From Phylloscopus collybita (lineage: Eukaryota > Chordata > Aves > Passeriformes > Phylloscopidae), in contig JAJNNQ010000024.1 in the NCBI GenBank assembly GCA_027886175.1, forward strand, positions 24,469,001-24,533,000: a stretch of 64,000 bases of DNA, in the 5' to 3' direction. Below the pieces are notes generated by a model, which did not search any database, had not been told where the DNA came from, and worked only from the letters and a program-made list of their open reading frames with translations. The translations under genes and the position numbers were made by a program. Shown in pieces: positions 48,131-60,500 of this stretch (positions are counted from its first letter, which is position 1; each line of letters starts with the position of its first letter).

Positions 48131-48984
48131 TTTGGTGACGTGTTAGATTAATACTACAAAAAGGAGAGAGAATAAAATGTTTTCAAACTCCAGTGACACA
48201 CAAATACTGGTATCTCTTGTGACACCCACATCAAACTTGTGAGCAGTATTAATACCAGCATGTTAGACAGTGCCACAGCACCTCAGGACTAAGGATCACC
48301 GACGGCTCATAAACACAAATGGTTTTGGCCTTTCCAGCTCTGGCTACTGGGAGAAAGTTTCAGTTAAAGGATATCAAGGTGATTTAATGTCTCTGACAGA
48401 GACATTAAACTAGAACTCATGATCTTTAAACAGTTAGCTTTGTGCTTGGACAAAGAGACCACTATTTTATGTTAGCTAGAAGTGCTACAAACTTCTTTCT
48501 TGTATCTTATCTTGTTTAAATGCAGTGTGACTTTAAACACTCATTAACCTGTTCATCAGGCTGGATACAGTCATGCTCATGACAAAACTGAAGATGAGCC
48601 ACTATAAGGACTGAATCTTTTAAAAAAATCTTTGTCCTGCATAGCACACAGGTGCCACCAGCTCCTGAAGGACTGCTTCAATGCCACTGCTTGGTGCTCC
48701 TGGCTGCCTGCTGCCTCTTGGCTCAGCTCACTCAGTACAAGGCATCAAAGACATAAAAGTTTAAAAATGTGGATAAACAAGCCTAGAGAGCTGATTCTGC
48801 TCTGTTTATAGCTTTAGCCCCTCATCATTCCTTCAATAATTTGTTTAGTACTTTTTACAAAAGCAGCACAGAAGAAGAAAACATCAATTATTCAAAAGTT
48901 CCATCTGCTGTAGGCTGGAAGGTGCCATTTCTACATGTCTCTATTAGGATAAATGTGTCATTTTCAACAGACTAAAGATCACAA

Positions 48985-49258
48985 TTGTTGTGACAGAACA
49001 GAAGGAGTAATGGGTACAAATTGAAAGAAGGGAAATTTAGGTTAGATATTAGGATGACATTCTTTGCTGTTTCAGTGGTAAGGCACTGGAACAGGTTTCC
49101 CAGGGAGGTTGTGGTTGCCCCATTCCTGAAAGTCTGCAAGACCAGCTTGGATGGTGCTTTGAGCAACTTGGTCTAGTGGAAGGTGTCCCTGCCTATGGCA
49201 GGGAGGTCACAACTTGATGCTCTTTAAAGTCCATTCCAACCCCTTAACATTGTATGAT
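48985..49258 (+). mobile_element. CR1 LINE 3' end
   Basis: It contains ggttagatattaggatgaca, ggcactggaacaggtttccc, ttggtctagtggaaggtgtc and the end cattgtatgatatgg. It is 5'-truncated and antisense to CCDC181. Confidence 0.92.
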
Positions 49259-50235
49259 ATGGCAAGACAATATGGGGTGTAAGAGAGTGCTCTGACTCTG
49301 GGTGGCCATAGAACAGCAAGGCAGCTCTTGCTGTGTGACCATCCTGCCCTTCTGGACAAGAATCACAGGATCAGAGAATCAACAAGGGTTGCACTCGGAC
49401 TGTCAAATCCGTCTATGCATTTTGCAAAAAACCTCTCATCCAGCAGATGTTGCTCAAATTCTTCCAAGCTTTTGTTTTGCATTCTGATGAGCATCTCTGA
49501 GTTCTCAGTTATTTATTCTCAGAAACACTCAGAAGCTCTGCTTCTTAGAACTCTATATTTCATGCTGGAAAAGAGTGATGTTCTTTTAAACCTCAAAACT
49601 TAGTCAAGATTTGTTTTAGAGTGGTAATAAAGCTGGGCATTTTCTTTGCTGCGAAACTGTTTGCAGACAAACTTTTAAAAGCTCATTTTCTTTGATCCGT
49701 ATGTTGTTCAAGAAAATCTGGCAGTTTTTTCACTTCTTTTTAGTTACCACTTGCCACTGGAATTCCCACTAGATTTCTCAGAATCTAAATTTTTAGAGCT
49801 CATTCAGAATGTTGCCTTGGCTTTCCACATCGTATCTATTTCCATCATGTTTTTCCTGCACCACCTCCTATGACATGTAATGATTTCTGCTGGGAAATGC
49901 CCCTTTCTTCACACACATCACCCTTGGTTTGGGTGATGATGTACCTGGGATCTTAATGGAGATACTTTGCTCTAGTGCATATTCAGCACAAAAGAACTAT
50001 TTCTCTGTGATTTCATTATTATGATAAGCAGATACAAAAGCTGTACAGATGAATTGTGCCTTTAAAAAAATACGTTCACATCAGTCTGTGGGGCTCAATA
50101 CAAACACATCAAACATGCTGTTTAATTCATTTAGGTTAAGTGTAATAAAGGGCAGCAGCATAAAAATCAACTTCTCTTGTTGTAAGATAAAGTAGCCATG
50201 GCTGAAGAGAGCATTTCCAATTCAATGACTTGTTT

Positions 50236-50731
50236 TAAAGAGTCACAGAATGTTGGGTTGGAAAGGACCTTAACATCATCTAGTTCCAACTCCCCCTGCC
50301 ATGGGCAGGAACACCTCTCACTAGACCAGGTTGCTCAAAGCCCCATCCAGCCTGGCCTTGAGCACTTTGCAGGAATGGGGCATTCACCATATCCCCGAGC
50401 AATCTGTTCCAGTGTCTCACCACACTCAGAGTAAAGAATTTCTTCCTAATTTGTAACCTAAGGTTCCCCCCTTTCAGTCTGTACCCACTTCCCCTTGTCC
50501 TGTCACTGCAGTTCCTGACAAGGAGTCCCTCCCCAGCTTCCCCATGGGCCCCTCAGATACTGGAAGGTTGTAATGAGGTTTCCACACCACCTCCTCCTCT
50601 CCCGGCTGAGCATGCCCAGCCTTCTCAGCCTGTCTCCAGAGGGGAGGGGCTCCTGCCCTCTTACCAACCTTGTGGCCTCCTCTGGACTCGGTCCAACTGA
50701 TCCATGTCCTTCTTATGTTGGGGGCACCAGA
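50236..50731 (-). mobile_element. CR1 LINE 3' end, about 500 bp
   Basis: The reverse-strand copy starts tcacagaatgttgggttgga, has accaggttgctcaaagcccc, gtaaagaatttcttcctaat, ggtaatgaggtt-like and ggcctcctctggactcggtc, and ends near tccttcttatgttgggggca. It is the best-preserved CR1 copy in the window. Confidence 0.95.
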
Positions 50732-51145
50732 AAATCCTGAATCAGCTCCTATTCTATTTTGGATATTATGAGGTAAAGTGATTCAGCATTAAGAGGGACC
50801 GAAAGTATTTAGAAGATCTCAAATCTTCATTTTCACCTGCTTCTGTTCTACTTGGGGAGTGTCGCTGGGGGCTGCGCGCTGTGACCATTTGTTCTGCACA
50901 GCGTAGGAACACCTCAATGCGCTTACACTCAGGCACAGTCACAACAGCAGGCGGGACAGAGCGACGGATTTCTGTCGCTTTGTCCTTCTGCACTAAAACA
51001 TACACACACACACAGAGACCCACGAACCCGAACCCCACGCGGGGCGGCGGGGAATGTCCTCACCAGCATTCCCTGCTCCCCCGGGACACGCCGGGCTCCG
51101 CCGCTCCCAGCCGGGCACGGCGAGGTGCCGGCACCGGGCGTTGCT

Positions 51146-51159
51146 GTTGCCGTGGCAGC
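51146..51159. promoter_or_regulatory. CCDC181: X-box-like motif
   Basis: GTTGCC-GT-GGCAGC has a perfect left half and a right half one base from consensus (GGCAAC). It lies within the CpG island. Confidence 0.45.
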
Positions 51160-51198
51160 GGCGGGGCGCACCGTCCGGCGCCGCCGGCCAGCACCACG

Positions 51199-51326
51199 GC
51201 GGCTCCCGAGGGACAAAGACCGCCTCCCGAGGGACTAACGCCGCCTTCCCGAGGGACAAACACCGCCTCCCGAGGATCGAATGCCGCCTCCCGCAGGGAC
51301 GAACACCGCCTCCCGCAGGGCAGGCC
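51199..51326. repeat. 21-bp GC-rich minisatellite, about six copies
   Basis: The unit is close to CGCCTCCCGAGGGACAAACAC, with copies differing at a few positions and one 1-bp insertion. On the minus strand the 21-bp period reads as a 7-residue repeat (R-E-A-V-F-V-P), but this is probably untranslated. Confidence 0.85.
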
Positions 51327-51341
51327 GGGCCGCACGGCCCC

Positions 51342-51355
51342 GTTGCCATGGAGAC
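51342..51355. promoter_or_regulatory. CCDC181: RFX X-box (consensus match)
   Basis: GTTGCC-AT-GGAGAC fits the RFX consensus GTNNCC-(AT)-RGNRAC. RFX2/3 bind such sites in promoters of ciliary genes, and CCDC181 is a ciliary gene, so the site fits the assignment of this island. Confidence 0.65.
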
Positions 51356-51659
51356 GGGCCTCGGCGCCAGGGCGCCCCTCCCTGCCCCCTTCTCCGTGCG
51401 GGACAATTCCACCTCAGGCCTGGGAATTGCCGGGGAGCGGGGCGCTGAGGGGGCCGGGGGCACACACATCCCACCAGGTGAGGGCAGGAGGGCGGCTCGC
51501 CCTGTCCAGCCGAAGGCCCTTCTCTGATGCTGTTAAATTATGGACTCCTCAGGGAGCAGCCTCGGTTTGCGTGTTGTATTTATTATTCATCATGCTCCGG
51601 CTGGCAGTGAGCAATCGGATCAGCCCAAGAGTCAGCGGTGTCAGGATTTGGGTTTTTGT

Positions 51660-51838
51660 TAATCACGGAATCATAGAATCGTTTGGAACGGGATCTTGAA
51701 GCTCCAACCCCCTTGCCGTGGGCAGGGACACCTTCCACTGCTCAGAGCCCCATCCAGCCTGGCCTTGAACACCTCCAGGAATGGGACATCCACAATCTCT
51801 CTGGACAACCTGTTCCAGTGTCTTACCGTTAATGAAGA
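51660..51838 (-). mobile_element. CR1 LINE 3' end fragment
   Basis: It has aatcacggaatcatagaatc at the edge, then gggcagggacaccttccac, ccagcctggccttgaacacc and acaacctgttccagtgtctt. The terminal ATCATAGAATC marks the 3' end of CR1 on the minus strand. Confidence 0.93.
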
Positions 51839-51897
51839 CAGCACTGAATCTCCAGAGACACACCTCTCTGTCTTAACCAAGCACTGCTCCTTGAACT

Positions 51898-51898
<1 letters not shown>

Positions 51899-51942
<44 letters not shown>

Positions 51943-51955
51943 AAGAAAGAAAACA
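51899..51955 (+). repeat. A-tract (42 bp) followed by (GAAA)n
   Basis: About 42 uninterrupted A, then three GAAA units. The length is likely unreliable in the assembly. Confidence 0.9.
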
Positions 51956-54900
51956 GGAAAATGCCCTGAATTAATTTAATTCCCATCTGAAAAAAAAAAA
52001 TAAATAGGCCAAAAACCCCACCCTGATTTACTTGCAGGGTCAGTGGGGCTGGCAGGGAGAAGGACCAGGCTCCTCAGTAGAGCTGGAGGGAGGTGGCAGG
52101 TTGCAGACTCCTCTAGGGAGGACCAAACACCCCACAGGAGTTCAGTGGATGCTGTGCCCCTGAGGCCAGCAGGTCCCCAAAGAGCTGTGTGACCACCAGA
52201 CTCCCCACAGAGCACACACAGAGCTCACTGCAAGGGTGAGCAGCTGTCAGCAGCCCTTCAAGTGATAAAGTTCACTCAGCATCACAAAATGATTCCCAGC
52301 ACTGCATTTTGGGGGATGACCCTCCTCAGCCCTCCTACCAGCCAGGGCTGCAGTAGCACGGACCCATCTGAGGGGAAAGAGGAGAGAGCGAGGGAGGGAG
52401 TTTTCCTCGCTGGCAGCACTGACATGGTGCCCATGACACTGTCCCTCACACGGCCGTGGCCCCAAGCTCTGAATACACTGGCCTGGCAAAGCAAGGGATG
52501 CCTGTCTACAAGGACACACACCTCAGGGGGCACCTGTACTAAAGGGCTCATGCTAATGAAAGAAAATACAAGCAGAAAACAGCCACAAAGCCAGAGCTTT
52601 GATAACAGAGTAACTCAAGTAGGGGCACCCTTTCACTTAATGTCTCATGGGACAGAAAAGCTGAACCCCTTCAAGGCGGGGTTCATGAGTTCTCTGAAGA
52701 CATCTGTCATCATAGGCCACATGCCACAGGAGGAGGCTGGTCTCCATGACCTCAGGCTTTCTGTTCATCCTACACCATAAAGTGAAAAAGAAAACCAGGT
52801 TTTGACATTGGTTCCAGTGGGCTGGAAGGGCTCCCTTACACTTACCAGAGATAATGCTCAGTTACATGCTTGGCAATGGTTCCTGCTGTACCTGGCGAAA
52901 ACTTCAACCAGTGACCTCGCCCAGGGCATGCAGTTATCCCACCCTTGAAGGCAATATGCTGAATTTCTGATTTTCCACATTTCTTTTTCACAAGTTCATA
53001 GCAGACTAAAATACAGAGAACTGGATACAATATCAAGGCTTTCTGCTCTGCTTTTGTTGTAAGACTATTCTTCATCTTAAAAGCCAGTGCTATCCTTTTC
53101 ATTCACAAGAGATGCGTTATGCGACTAATTACTAACAGTACACACGACAGGGTGATTAAGACAAAGATTAGACCCCATTGTTGGGATGTCAAGCTGTGAT
53201 GTTTGCTAATAATAACTTGATGATTTAAGGTCAATAGAAATTTATCTATGCATTCGTTAACCCACATGTCATTACATGTAGGTTTTCAGATGTTCCCATG
53301 TGTGAGGAAGCTGCAGAGCATGGTTATGGAAAATGCAATGAAAACAATAGTTAAGCAGTGCAGGGCTCCAAGGACAGACCCTGACATGTTGGCTGCTGCT
53401 TTCCATGTCACTAATGCATCAGACACTGTGGTCAGGGAACAGATTCATGTAGTGTGAGTGTGTTTCACAGAGAAAGGCTGCATAACACCTCCAGAGCAAC
53501 GTTAAACACACAACATCTTTTTTATGTAGTGTAGGAAACAGTTGACACTGTCAAAAGCCACTGGGAACAGGGTTCAGAGCATCCAGTTTCCCGCCCCTTC
53601 CATAGTTAAGTCGCTCTTTCCTTCCCAGTACTTGGCTGTGATCACACTGATCACAGAGAAGAAAATACAACAGCTTCCACACAGAGCCCTTCCCTTTCCC
53701 TGAGAGCACTGCCAGAGCAGCCAGCTGTGTCACACATGCACACAGCCACAGCAGGGGTTGAGTGTAACCCTGCCTTGCCCTGGCGGGCTCTCACAGCCAC
53801 TGCTAGCCCAGGGGGACAGCAGTGGGTGCTGCTCCTGAGACAGCAGCCTCCGGCAGCTCTTACTATTCCTTGCTTTTTGGACAGAACAAGCCCAGCACCC
53901 AGCCTCTCTCTGTAGCAGCGATCCCAGGAACTACACCTCATCCTACCAGCATCATAGCAAGCCCAGTGCAGGACAGACATTCAGTTGTAACACTTACCTC
54001 CAGCAGCCCCAGCACCAGCTGGAACAAAGAAACAGCCACAGAATCCCAGGCAGACGGCCACGTGTAGTGTTTATCTCATCCCCGCCAAACCGCTCTGCGT
54101 GCTCTATCTCCAGCAGAAATTCCACTCCTTCCCAGCAGCTGTGTGTCCCTTGCAGCTCTCTCAGCTGTACACGATGTGGCAGGATGCGATGGGAGGAGCA
54201 AGGATTGCCACAGTTCACGTGGACTTGCTTCACTTGCAGGAGAGAGCAGCCTTTCACCAGCACCAGATGAGAAACACTTGAACCCACCTTAATGGGTGGG
54301 TAATGCTATACCTGTATGACCTACTACTTATACTCCTAACATATACAGAGATTTTAATCCCCCACACTGTCAAGAAACTCATCCCTCCACAGCTGACTCC
54401 TGTATTCACCCAGGAAAGGCAAATGAATCAAATTCAAAGCAGACTGACAGCCCTATCCTTCAGCAATAAAGCTCTGAAGGAAGCATGTGTAAGAAAGCCT
54501 CCCGTTCCCCTTTCCTCCCCAGAATACCCCTTTCTTCTTGTTTTTGGTGTTGTGCAGAGAGCTTGTTGGGCTACGACCCACACAAACCACTGTGCCCTCC
54601 AGCCTAGCCTATACTATGAAGTACATGTTCTCTAGAAACAGCAGAGGAGAGTCTTCCAAGGCAGGGTGTGCCAGGCTGGGGAGCTTACAGCATTTCTCCT
54701 TTAAGGCCTCAATTTTGTAATTAGGTCAATGTAAGTAGAAAGGTCCTCCTGCATGGCAAATCTACACCTGCTTTCCCTCACTGTCACTCCCAGAGCTACC
54801 CTGCACCAGCAAGTGATGATCTCCCTCACCAGACCAGTCTGCACTGGAATTAGAGTGGTGCTTCTGGATTTCTCAGCAGTTAAGAATCCCCAATACAAGA

Positions 54901-55100
54901 CATTTGCACAGAGTTATGCAAACCTACACAAGCCACCCAGCAACTATCAGTTTCTTGAAGCCTTGCTTCTTTTTGCACATTTTGTTCTAAATTGTTTATC
55001 TCTTTGTTACAAAGATGCTCAGAACAACCTGCAGCAGCAGTGCTGTGGATTAGCTGGGTATCAAAATAGAAAAAAAAAAAACAGTCTATACAGGATATCT
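51956..55100. other. Intergenic region between CCDC181 promoter and SLC19A2 3' end
   Basis: About 3.1 kb without a recognisable gene. A 172-codon plus frame (52262-52780) begins at GTG and matches no family I know. It is likely chance. No CR1 or LTR was recognised. Confidence 0.6.
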
Positions 55101-55109
55101 CAGAGTATT

Positions 55110-55115
55110 TTTATT
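55110..55115 (-). terminator. SLC19A2: SLC19A2 distal polyadenylation signal candidate
   Basis: TTTATT on the plus strand gives AATAAA on the minus strand, 2.3 kb after the SLC19A2 stop. Confidence 0.4.
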
Positions 55116-55599
55116 TAACAAAAATAGCAGTTTAATTAGAAACAAACAATGTCCACATGGTTACAGATTTTCATAGGCATCATTGTTAACTCTGCATACA
55201 GCTCCAATCAGGCTCTATAGTCACCTCATCACCACAGCAACAGCACAGCTCAGAACCTGAACGACATCCAGGTGTGGCTTCCACACATTGTGGGCCTGAA
55301 GACATACATAGCATAGCAAGCCTTTCTATTGTAGTTGCCACAGTTTCATTACTTTGGTACAAAAATCACTGATATTGCTGTAAGTCATTAGTGAATTTGT
55401 GACTTGCTTTTAAAATAACTGGCCTGCTCCCCATCAAAGATTTGACGTCAGTACGAAAAGTATTATTAAAATTGAGCTGCTCCTTTTGGTCACTTGACAG
55501 GAGTGCTGTACACCCAGTACTCCTGCCTTATTCCAACTGCCATCAGACCAAGGAACTCAAAGGACAGACTATCCCTGTCCCAGGGCAGCTCATCAGCTA

Positions 55600-57411
55600 G
55601 CAATTCATGGCTTCAGATTTTATTTTTTTAAAAACAAAAAAAAGTAGAGAAAGGAATATATACATAGGTGGCTTCAAGTTTGCATTTCAGGATAAGGCAG
55701 TTAAGTTTACATGTGTAAATGCCAGTGCAGCTGAGCCCCTCTTTAGGGGTTTGTTTCAGGAGGCAGCCTGCAGAAAGCTTTGGGGAGTGGGCTCCCCTGA
55801 GCAGCTGGCCTGGAAGGGCTCCCTGGATCCCAGGCAGCACATGCCAAACACATGAATCATGCACCTCGTGTGGTAAAGGCTGAGGCTCACAGAAAGTGAT
55901 GAGAAATGTCCCAGCCAGGTGGAAAACACCTTCCCAACCCCAACACTGTGAAGTCTCCATGGCACTAAAAGCAGATCATGAACCAAAGCTGATTCTTCAG
56001 CTGAAAGAAGAAAGGAGCTCCAACCAACACAAAGAGGGAAAGGCTGCATTGCACCTTCTCCCTTGCCAGCTCTCCTGTACACTTAAACTCACCACAACCT
56101 GCACAGCAACAGGCATACTCCATAGGCATTTGTTGCTGTGCTGGTCAAGCTGCCTGAGTATCCAGGTGCCCAAGCCCAGAACAACTCTGTGCAACTCCTC
56201 CTTAGTGTTGAAGCAATTTGGAAAAAATAAATTATTTTAAAAAACAGATAAGAGGCAAGTCCCAAATTGCTTAAACTGGACAAAACGAAAGAATTGCCCA
56301 CTCTAAACATTCATTGTTCTGCTCGTGTGGAAAGAAGAGGTAGAACTAGCGGACAGAGACCCATCAGAATCATAAAGGCATTTTAAAATAATTGTGGAAA
56401 AATGACAGACCATAAATCATAGTTTTTCAGAGCCTCAGGCAGTCCTTCAGCTAACTATCATAATTGAAGGTGTCAATTTAATCACCACAGTCACAATTCT
56501 CTAAGGGCACAAAGAGTAGCTTAAAATACTGTGTTACCTTCCTTCTCAGTGCTATACTAACATACACCACCCCCTGAAACAGTGCAGCCCGTGGGTTGTA
56601 AGGCAATGACTATAATCACAGGAACCTGCTGCCCCAAGGGACAACGGCAAAGTTATCCAAGGGTCCCTCGGATTAGCATTCTGCCTGTTTCAACTAAGTT
56701 TCCCCTCCAGTTAGAGTCCCTCGGGCAGAGGCCTTTGTGGCACAAGCAGTGCTGCTGATAGCCCATCCACCAGTGCCACAAATTGCTCCAGGACACAGTT
56801 AAGTTTTTGGGGAAGCACCATGATCAGCTAAGGTAATCCTCTAGCAGCAGGAATGACAGACAGGATCAGGAGAAACAGTACAAGCTCCTCAAGGAAGCAT
56901 GTGCGTATGCAGAAACATAAGTGTACCAGTCCTCAAAACAGAGCATCCAGCATCACAGGGCAGCTTCAGTGAGAGCCACACTGCAGAGCACAGTCCTCAG
57001 GCCACCTCTATCCCAGACTGGGGCTCTCCAGAGAGGTCTGTTAGTGTGCCCTCATTTCTGCCCTGTAGCAGCACCTCATGACAGAGAGCAGCAGTTGAAT
57101 AGACAATCACAAAACTGCCTGCAGATGGACAGTGTTAGACAAATCTCCCAGGGTTCTCATTCTTTGAGAAAACTTGCTGTTCTTTGCTGCACGTCCCATA
57201 GATGCAACAGAAGAACAAAAGGCATTTTAGAAAGAAGATATTTGTTCTTACTTACGTAAGAGCTAATACATTCACCTTCTAAAATGTGCTACTAATATAG
57301 TATAAATATAGATCATATACCATTCAGGTGACTGCCTTGGGAAGAAAAGGCAGAGATTAAAAACAGACCTGTATCTTCATATGTAGTCACCAAGAGTCTT
57401 TGCTTGGTGCA
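55600..57411 (-). other. SLC19A2: SLC19A2 3' UTR (inferred)
   Basis: Continuous non-coding sequence after the TAG. No repeat or other gene was recognised. Its extent depends on which polyadenylation signal is used. Confidence 0.5.
55618..55623 (-). terminator. SLC19A2: SLC19A2 proximal polyadenylation signal candidate
   Basis: AATAAA on the minus strand, 1.8 kb after the stop, close to the 3' UTR length of the human transcript as I recall it. Either this or the distal site may be used. Confidence 0.45.
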
Positions 57412-57537
57412 CTACTGGCTTTCAGGAGATCTGCTTTGCACCTGCTCTAGGCTTGTGTAAGCGCTCACAATACTGCAGATGCCACTGACCAAGAACACCA
57501 GTGAGATGGCCGCAAAGTAAGAGGCGTAAATCATGAA
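57412..57537 (-). CDS. SLC19A2: SLC19A2 last coding exon (stop TAG 57412-57414)
   Basis: It has 41 codons plus stop, [20 protein letters not shown] to SRSPESQ. It is the final membrane helix and a short cytosolic tail. The acceptor is cttctctgcag. Confidence 0.92.
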   Translation of the reverse strand, partial: FMIYASYFAAISLVFLVSGICSIVSAYTSLEQVQSRSPESQ

Positions 57538-60500
57538 CTGCAGAGAAGAGGAAAAGAAAATAAAAAAGTGGTTAAACCAAGCAGTTACCAGATTTACAGA
57601 AATGTTAATAAAATAAATGAGTTCCCTTCCACTTCTAAAATATCAAGAATCAGTGGTTATTTCTCTGTCAAATCCTTGACCCAGAAGCAGGTAGCTGAGA
57701 AGCTTTACAGCTTGGTTTATCTTCCTCCCTTCCCCATTTCCCATCAATAAAGGTAAGAGCATCTCTCATACCTGGGTGAAGATGTCCAAGCCAAGCCCAC
57801 TGGCATCCACAACAATCACAGTGAGCAGAGTCTGAAGTGCTAAAGCAATGAAAGTATTGACCCCAAACACCAGGGCATACCGCTCCACACTGAGATTTGT
57901 GGCAATTTGGAACCTGGAAAGAAAAGGACAAGCAGAAACATAAGCAGGGGAATGCATGAATGGCAGGAACATTTCTGGACAGAATGACTATGCAACCTGA
58001 GGAGTTACATTGACTGGTTTAGTATTTTCCACAGCTAAATTACCTTGCAAAGATAGTGTCCTTTGCTAAATAGGATCACGATGGACTAACTTAGAAGCTA
58101 GAAGAGACCCACAGACACAAGCAACCCCTTCCTTAAAAACAAACAACCCAACCCACCACTTAGGGAGCTCTGTGCATTTCAGTGTTACTGAAGCAGCCCT
58201 GTTGTATGATGTAAAGGGTCTTGTCACATGGAGAAGATGCAATGCACTCTGACCCCAGAGTGCTGCTAGCAATCTCACACCTTCAGTCTGTTGCTGGGTG
58301 GTCCATAACCTTTGCATCCTTCTAACCAGAACTCCCTTTGCAGTTGCCAGTTTCAGCATCACCCCTCTTCTTGTGCTTGAGCTTGGAGTGATTTTGTGGT
58401 TCAAAACCAGCTATGCTTTCCTCCCCAAAGTGGCAAATAACATTTCCTGCAGGTTAGGGGAAGTTGATGCTTCAGCCCAGGCAAAGCATTGTCCTTTCCT
58501 CATCTGTTAACACTTCACTCCAGCCACATTTATGAAAAACATCCCCCTAGCAATCAGCACTATCTAATATTTAGAAGCAGTCACTTCAGTGTCACAAGAC
58601 TTCTAAGCTTGGGCACACTGCCAGCTAAATATATCTCCATGCCTCAGTTTCCAACCTGAATCACAACACAAACCCTTGCAACAGACTCTTGTTACGCAGG
58701 AAATGCTCTGCTTTCACACCAGCTGTAACCTTGAGAGCAGCTTACATTACAGAGGTACTCACGTTGCTACTGTGATTAGCATCATGTAGATAATTCTGAA
58801 GATGACATAGGATGCATAGCACACCCAGATGTTCCGAACAGTGTCCATGACATACACAGCAGCAGCAATAAGAAAGGAGAAGAGGGCAAGTGCCACTTCA
58901 CCCCACATTGCCCAGGATGTTTTTATGTGACCCACAACAACGACTGCAACAGCTCCTGTGAGGGGAAGGAAAGCATAAACCTTAGTAATTATAGCTAGAG
59001 CAATTTGGACATGGTGCACTGCGAGCTCTACAGCCCCTAACAGCCAAGGAATGAAGTGGAGGACACAAATGGGAACACATCAGTAGCTCTCCTTCCTGAC
59101 CTCTCCCTCACCTGGAACCCTGCTGTAAATTCCCATTTACTTTTACAGAAACAGGAAAAAAATACATAGGTCAATGCTGACTGCCTCTAAAGTCTCCTCT
59201 CTGGCTCCAGAAGCATGACAACCCCAGGCTCAGACCACTGCCACTCAGTCCTCTGCACTTGACTGTGGCAGTGCTGTCAATAATTGGGCAATTCCTGTTG
59301 AGAAAGACAAACCCTGGTTCTCAAAAGCACTCACCTAATTATTCAGTGGTGCTTTAGCAGAGGGTAGGAGGGAGAAGGACACTACTCACTTTAATGCACA
59401 GCTGTTAGAGCTCTCTCCCACGAAGCAGAAAAACCTACATTTACTGTCATCTCCACACTGGGCTGTTAAGAGTAAATAAGACAAGGAGTCCAAATCCATA
59501 TCTCCTGGGATGCAGCCTAATCACAGGCCATAATCATGCACTATTGATTGTGCAAGAACACTCCTTTACAACCCAGACAGGTTGGTAACTCTGGCTGAAT
59601 TTTATGAGGGGGGGTGGGGATAAAAGACAAATCATAGGATGGGAAAGCATGTGGTGTTTTGTGCAATTAGAATAAGCACACAAGGTGTGTTTCATGCACT
59701 ATCACAGTTGCAACTACTTAGAAGTCTAAATATATATTATATCAATAGAAAATTCCCATTCCAAGTAAGCCTTGTTCTGCAAACAAGCCAAATAGCAACC
59801 AACAGTATAATGGCTGTATACAGCAAACCAGACAAACAGCATACTGACAAAGGGAGGTTTACAGAACATCTCTGAAAAACAGGATTGTGTTCAGCAGTAC
59901 ACCACTGCACAGAAGTGCTACAGTGCAGTATGTAAGCTCTTTGTAGCCCTTAGCTGGTGTGCTGTCTTAGAAAACCTTCAAGCACACCAAGACTCCTTAG
60001 GTACCACAAGTTTGCACAAGCCTGCAGTCCTGTCAGACTTCACATCTTGCAGAGTGGTGAGGAAGGGCACTATGCCAAGGGAAAGGATTTATTTTCCCCC
60101 ACTAAAGTCTTCTCAATGCCTACTGTGACACAATCTGACTAAAATCTTGTTCTTTGAAAGTCTGGCTCCCTCAGCAGCAAAACTCGGAGATGCAAAAAGA
60201 AGCTAAGAGCATTATTCCTACTGTCTCAGCAATTCTGTAATTTGGGAACAGACATGAGGATCTCATGGCAATTCACAAAATTGTACTCTCCCTATGTGCC
60301 AAGGCTATATCACCTAATTAAGATATTCAGTCTCTGTCCTTCAATGAGACACATTTAGCTCATCCAGTAGTTTCACAACTCAACCTGATAAAGGATTGCC
60401 ACACTCCGAAGAAGGTGCAGGGATGCAACCTAACAGTCAGCTGGTCTCCCTGGAAGGAATACTGTTTCTCTTTCCCAAGACAGGGAGCTGACAGCTACAT

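Larger units (their letters stand above)
48154..51063 (-). other. CCDC181: CCDC181 5' intron (inferred)
   Basis: This lies between the coding exon acceptor and the candidate 5' UTR exon donor CTG|gtgagg at 51063. It contains two CR1 fragments, at 48985-49258 and 50236-50731. No gene of its own was seen. Confidence 0.5.
51001..51500 (-). promoter_or_regulatory. CCDC181: CpG island, probable CCDC181 promoter and 5' UTR exon
   Basis: An isolated GC- and CpG-rich block 3 kb upstream of the first CCDC181 coding exon. No other gene start is nearby, and SLC19A2 begins beyond 64000. A strong minus-strand donor CTG|gtgagg at 51063 would end a 5' UTR exon (51064 upward) that splices to 48153. It contains two X-box motifs and a 21-bp minisatellite. 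Long frames here, such as the 272-codon plus frame, are GC-composition artefacts. The assignment to CCDC181 is inferred. Confidence 0.6.

Noticed and set aside
50881..51699. A 272-codon plus frame and overlapping minus frames of 158 and 115 codons
   Set aside because: GC-rich island with a minisatellite; the frames overlap on both strands and include CR1 sequence, so they are composition artefacts.
52262..52780. A 172-codon plus frame in the intergenic region
   Set aside because: It begins at GTG, has no recognisable domain, no promoter signals or splice context, and an overlapping minus frame.
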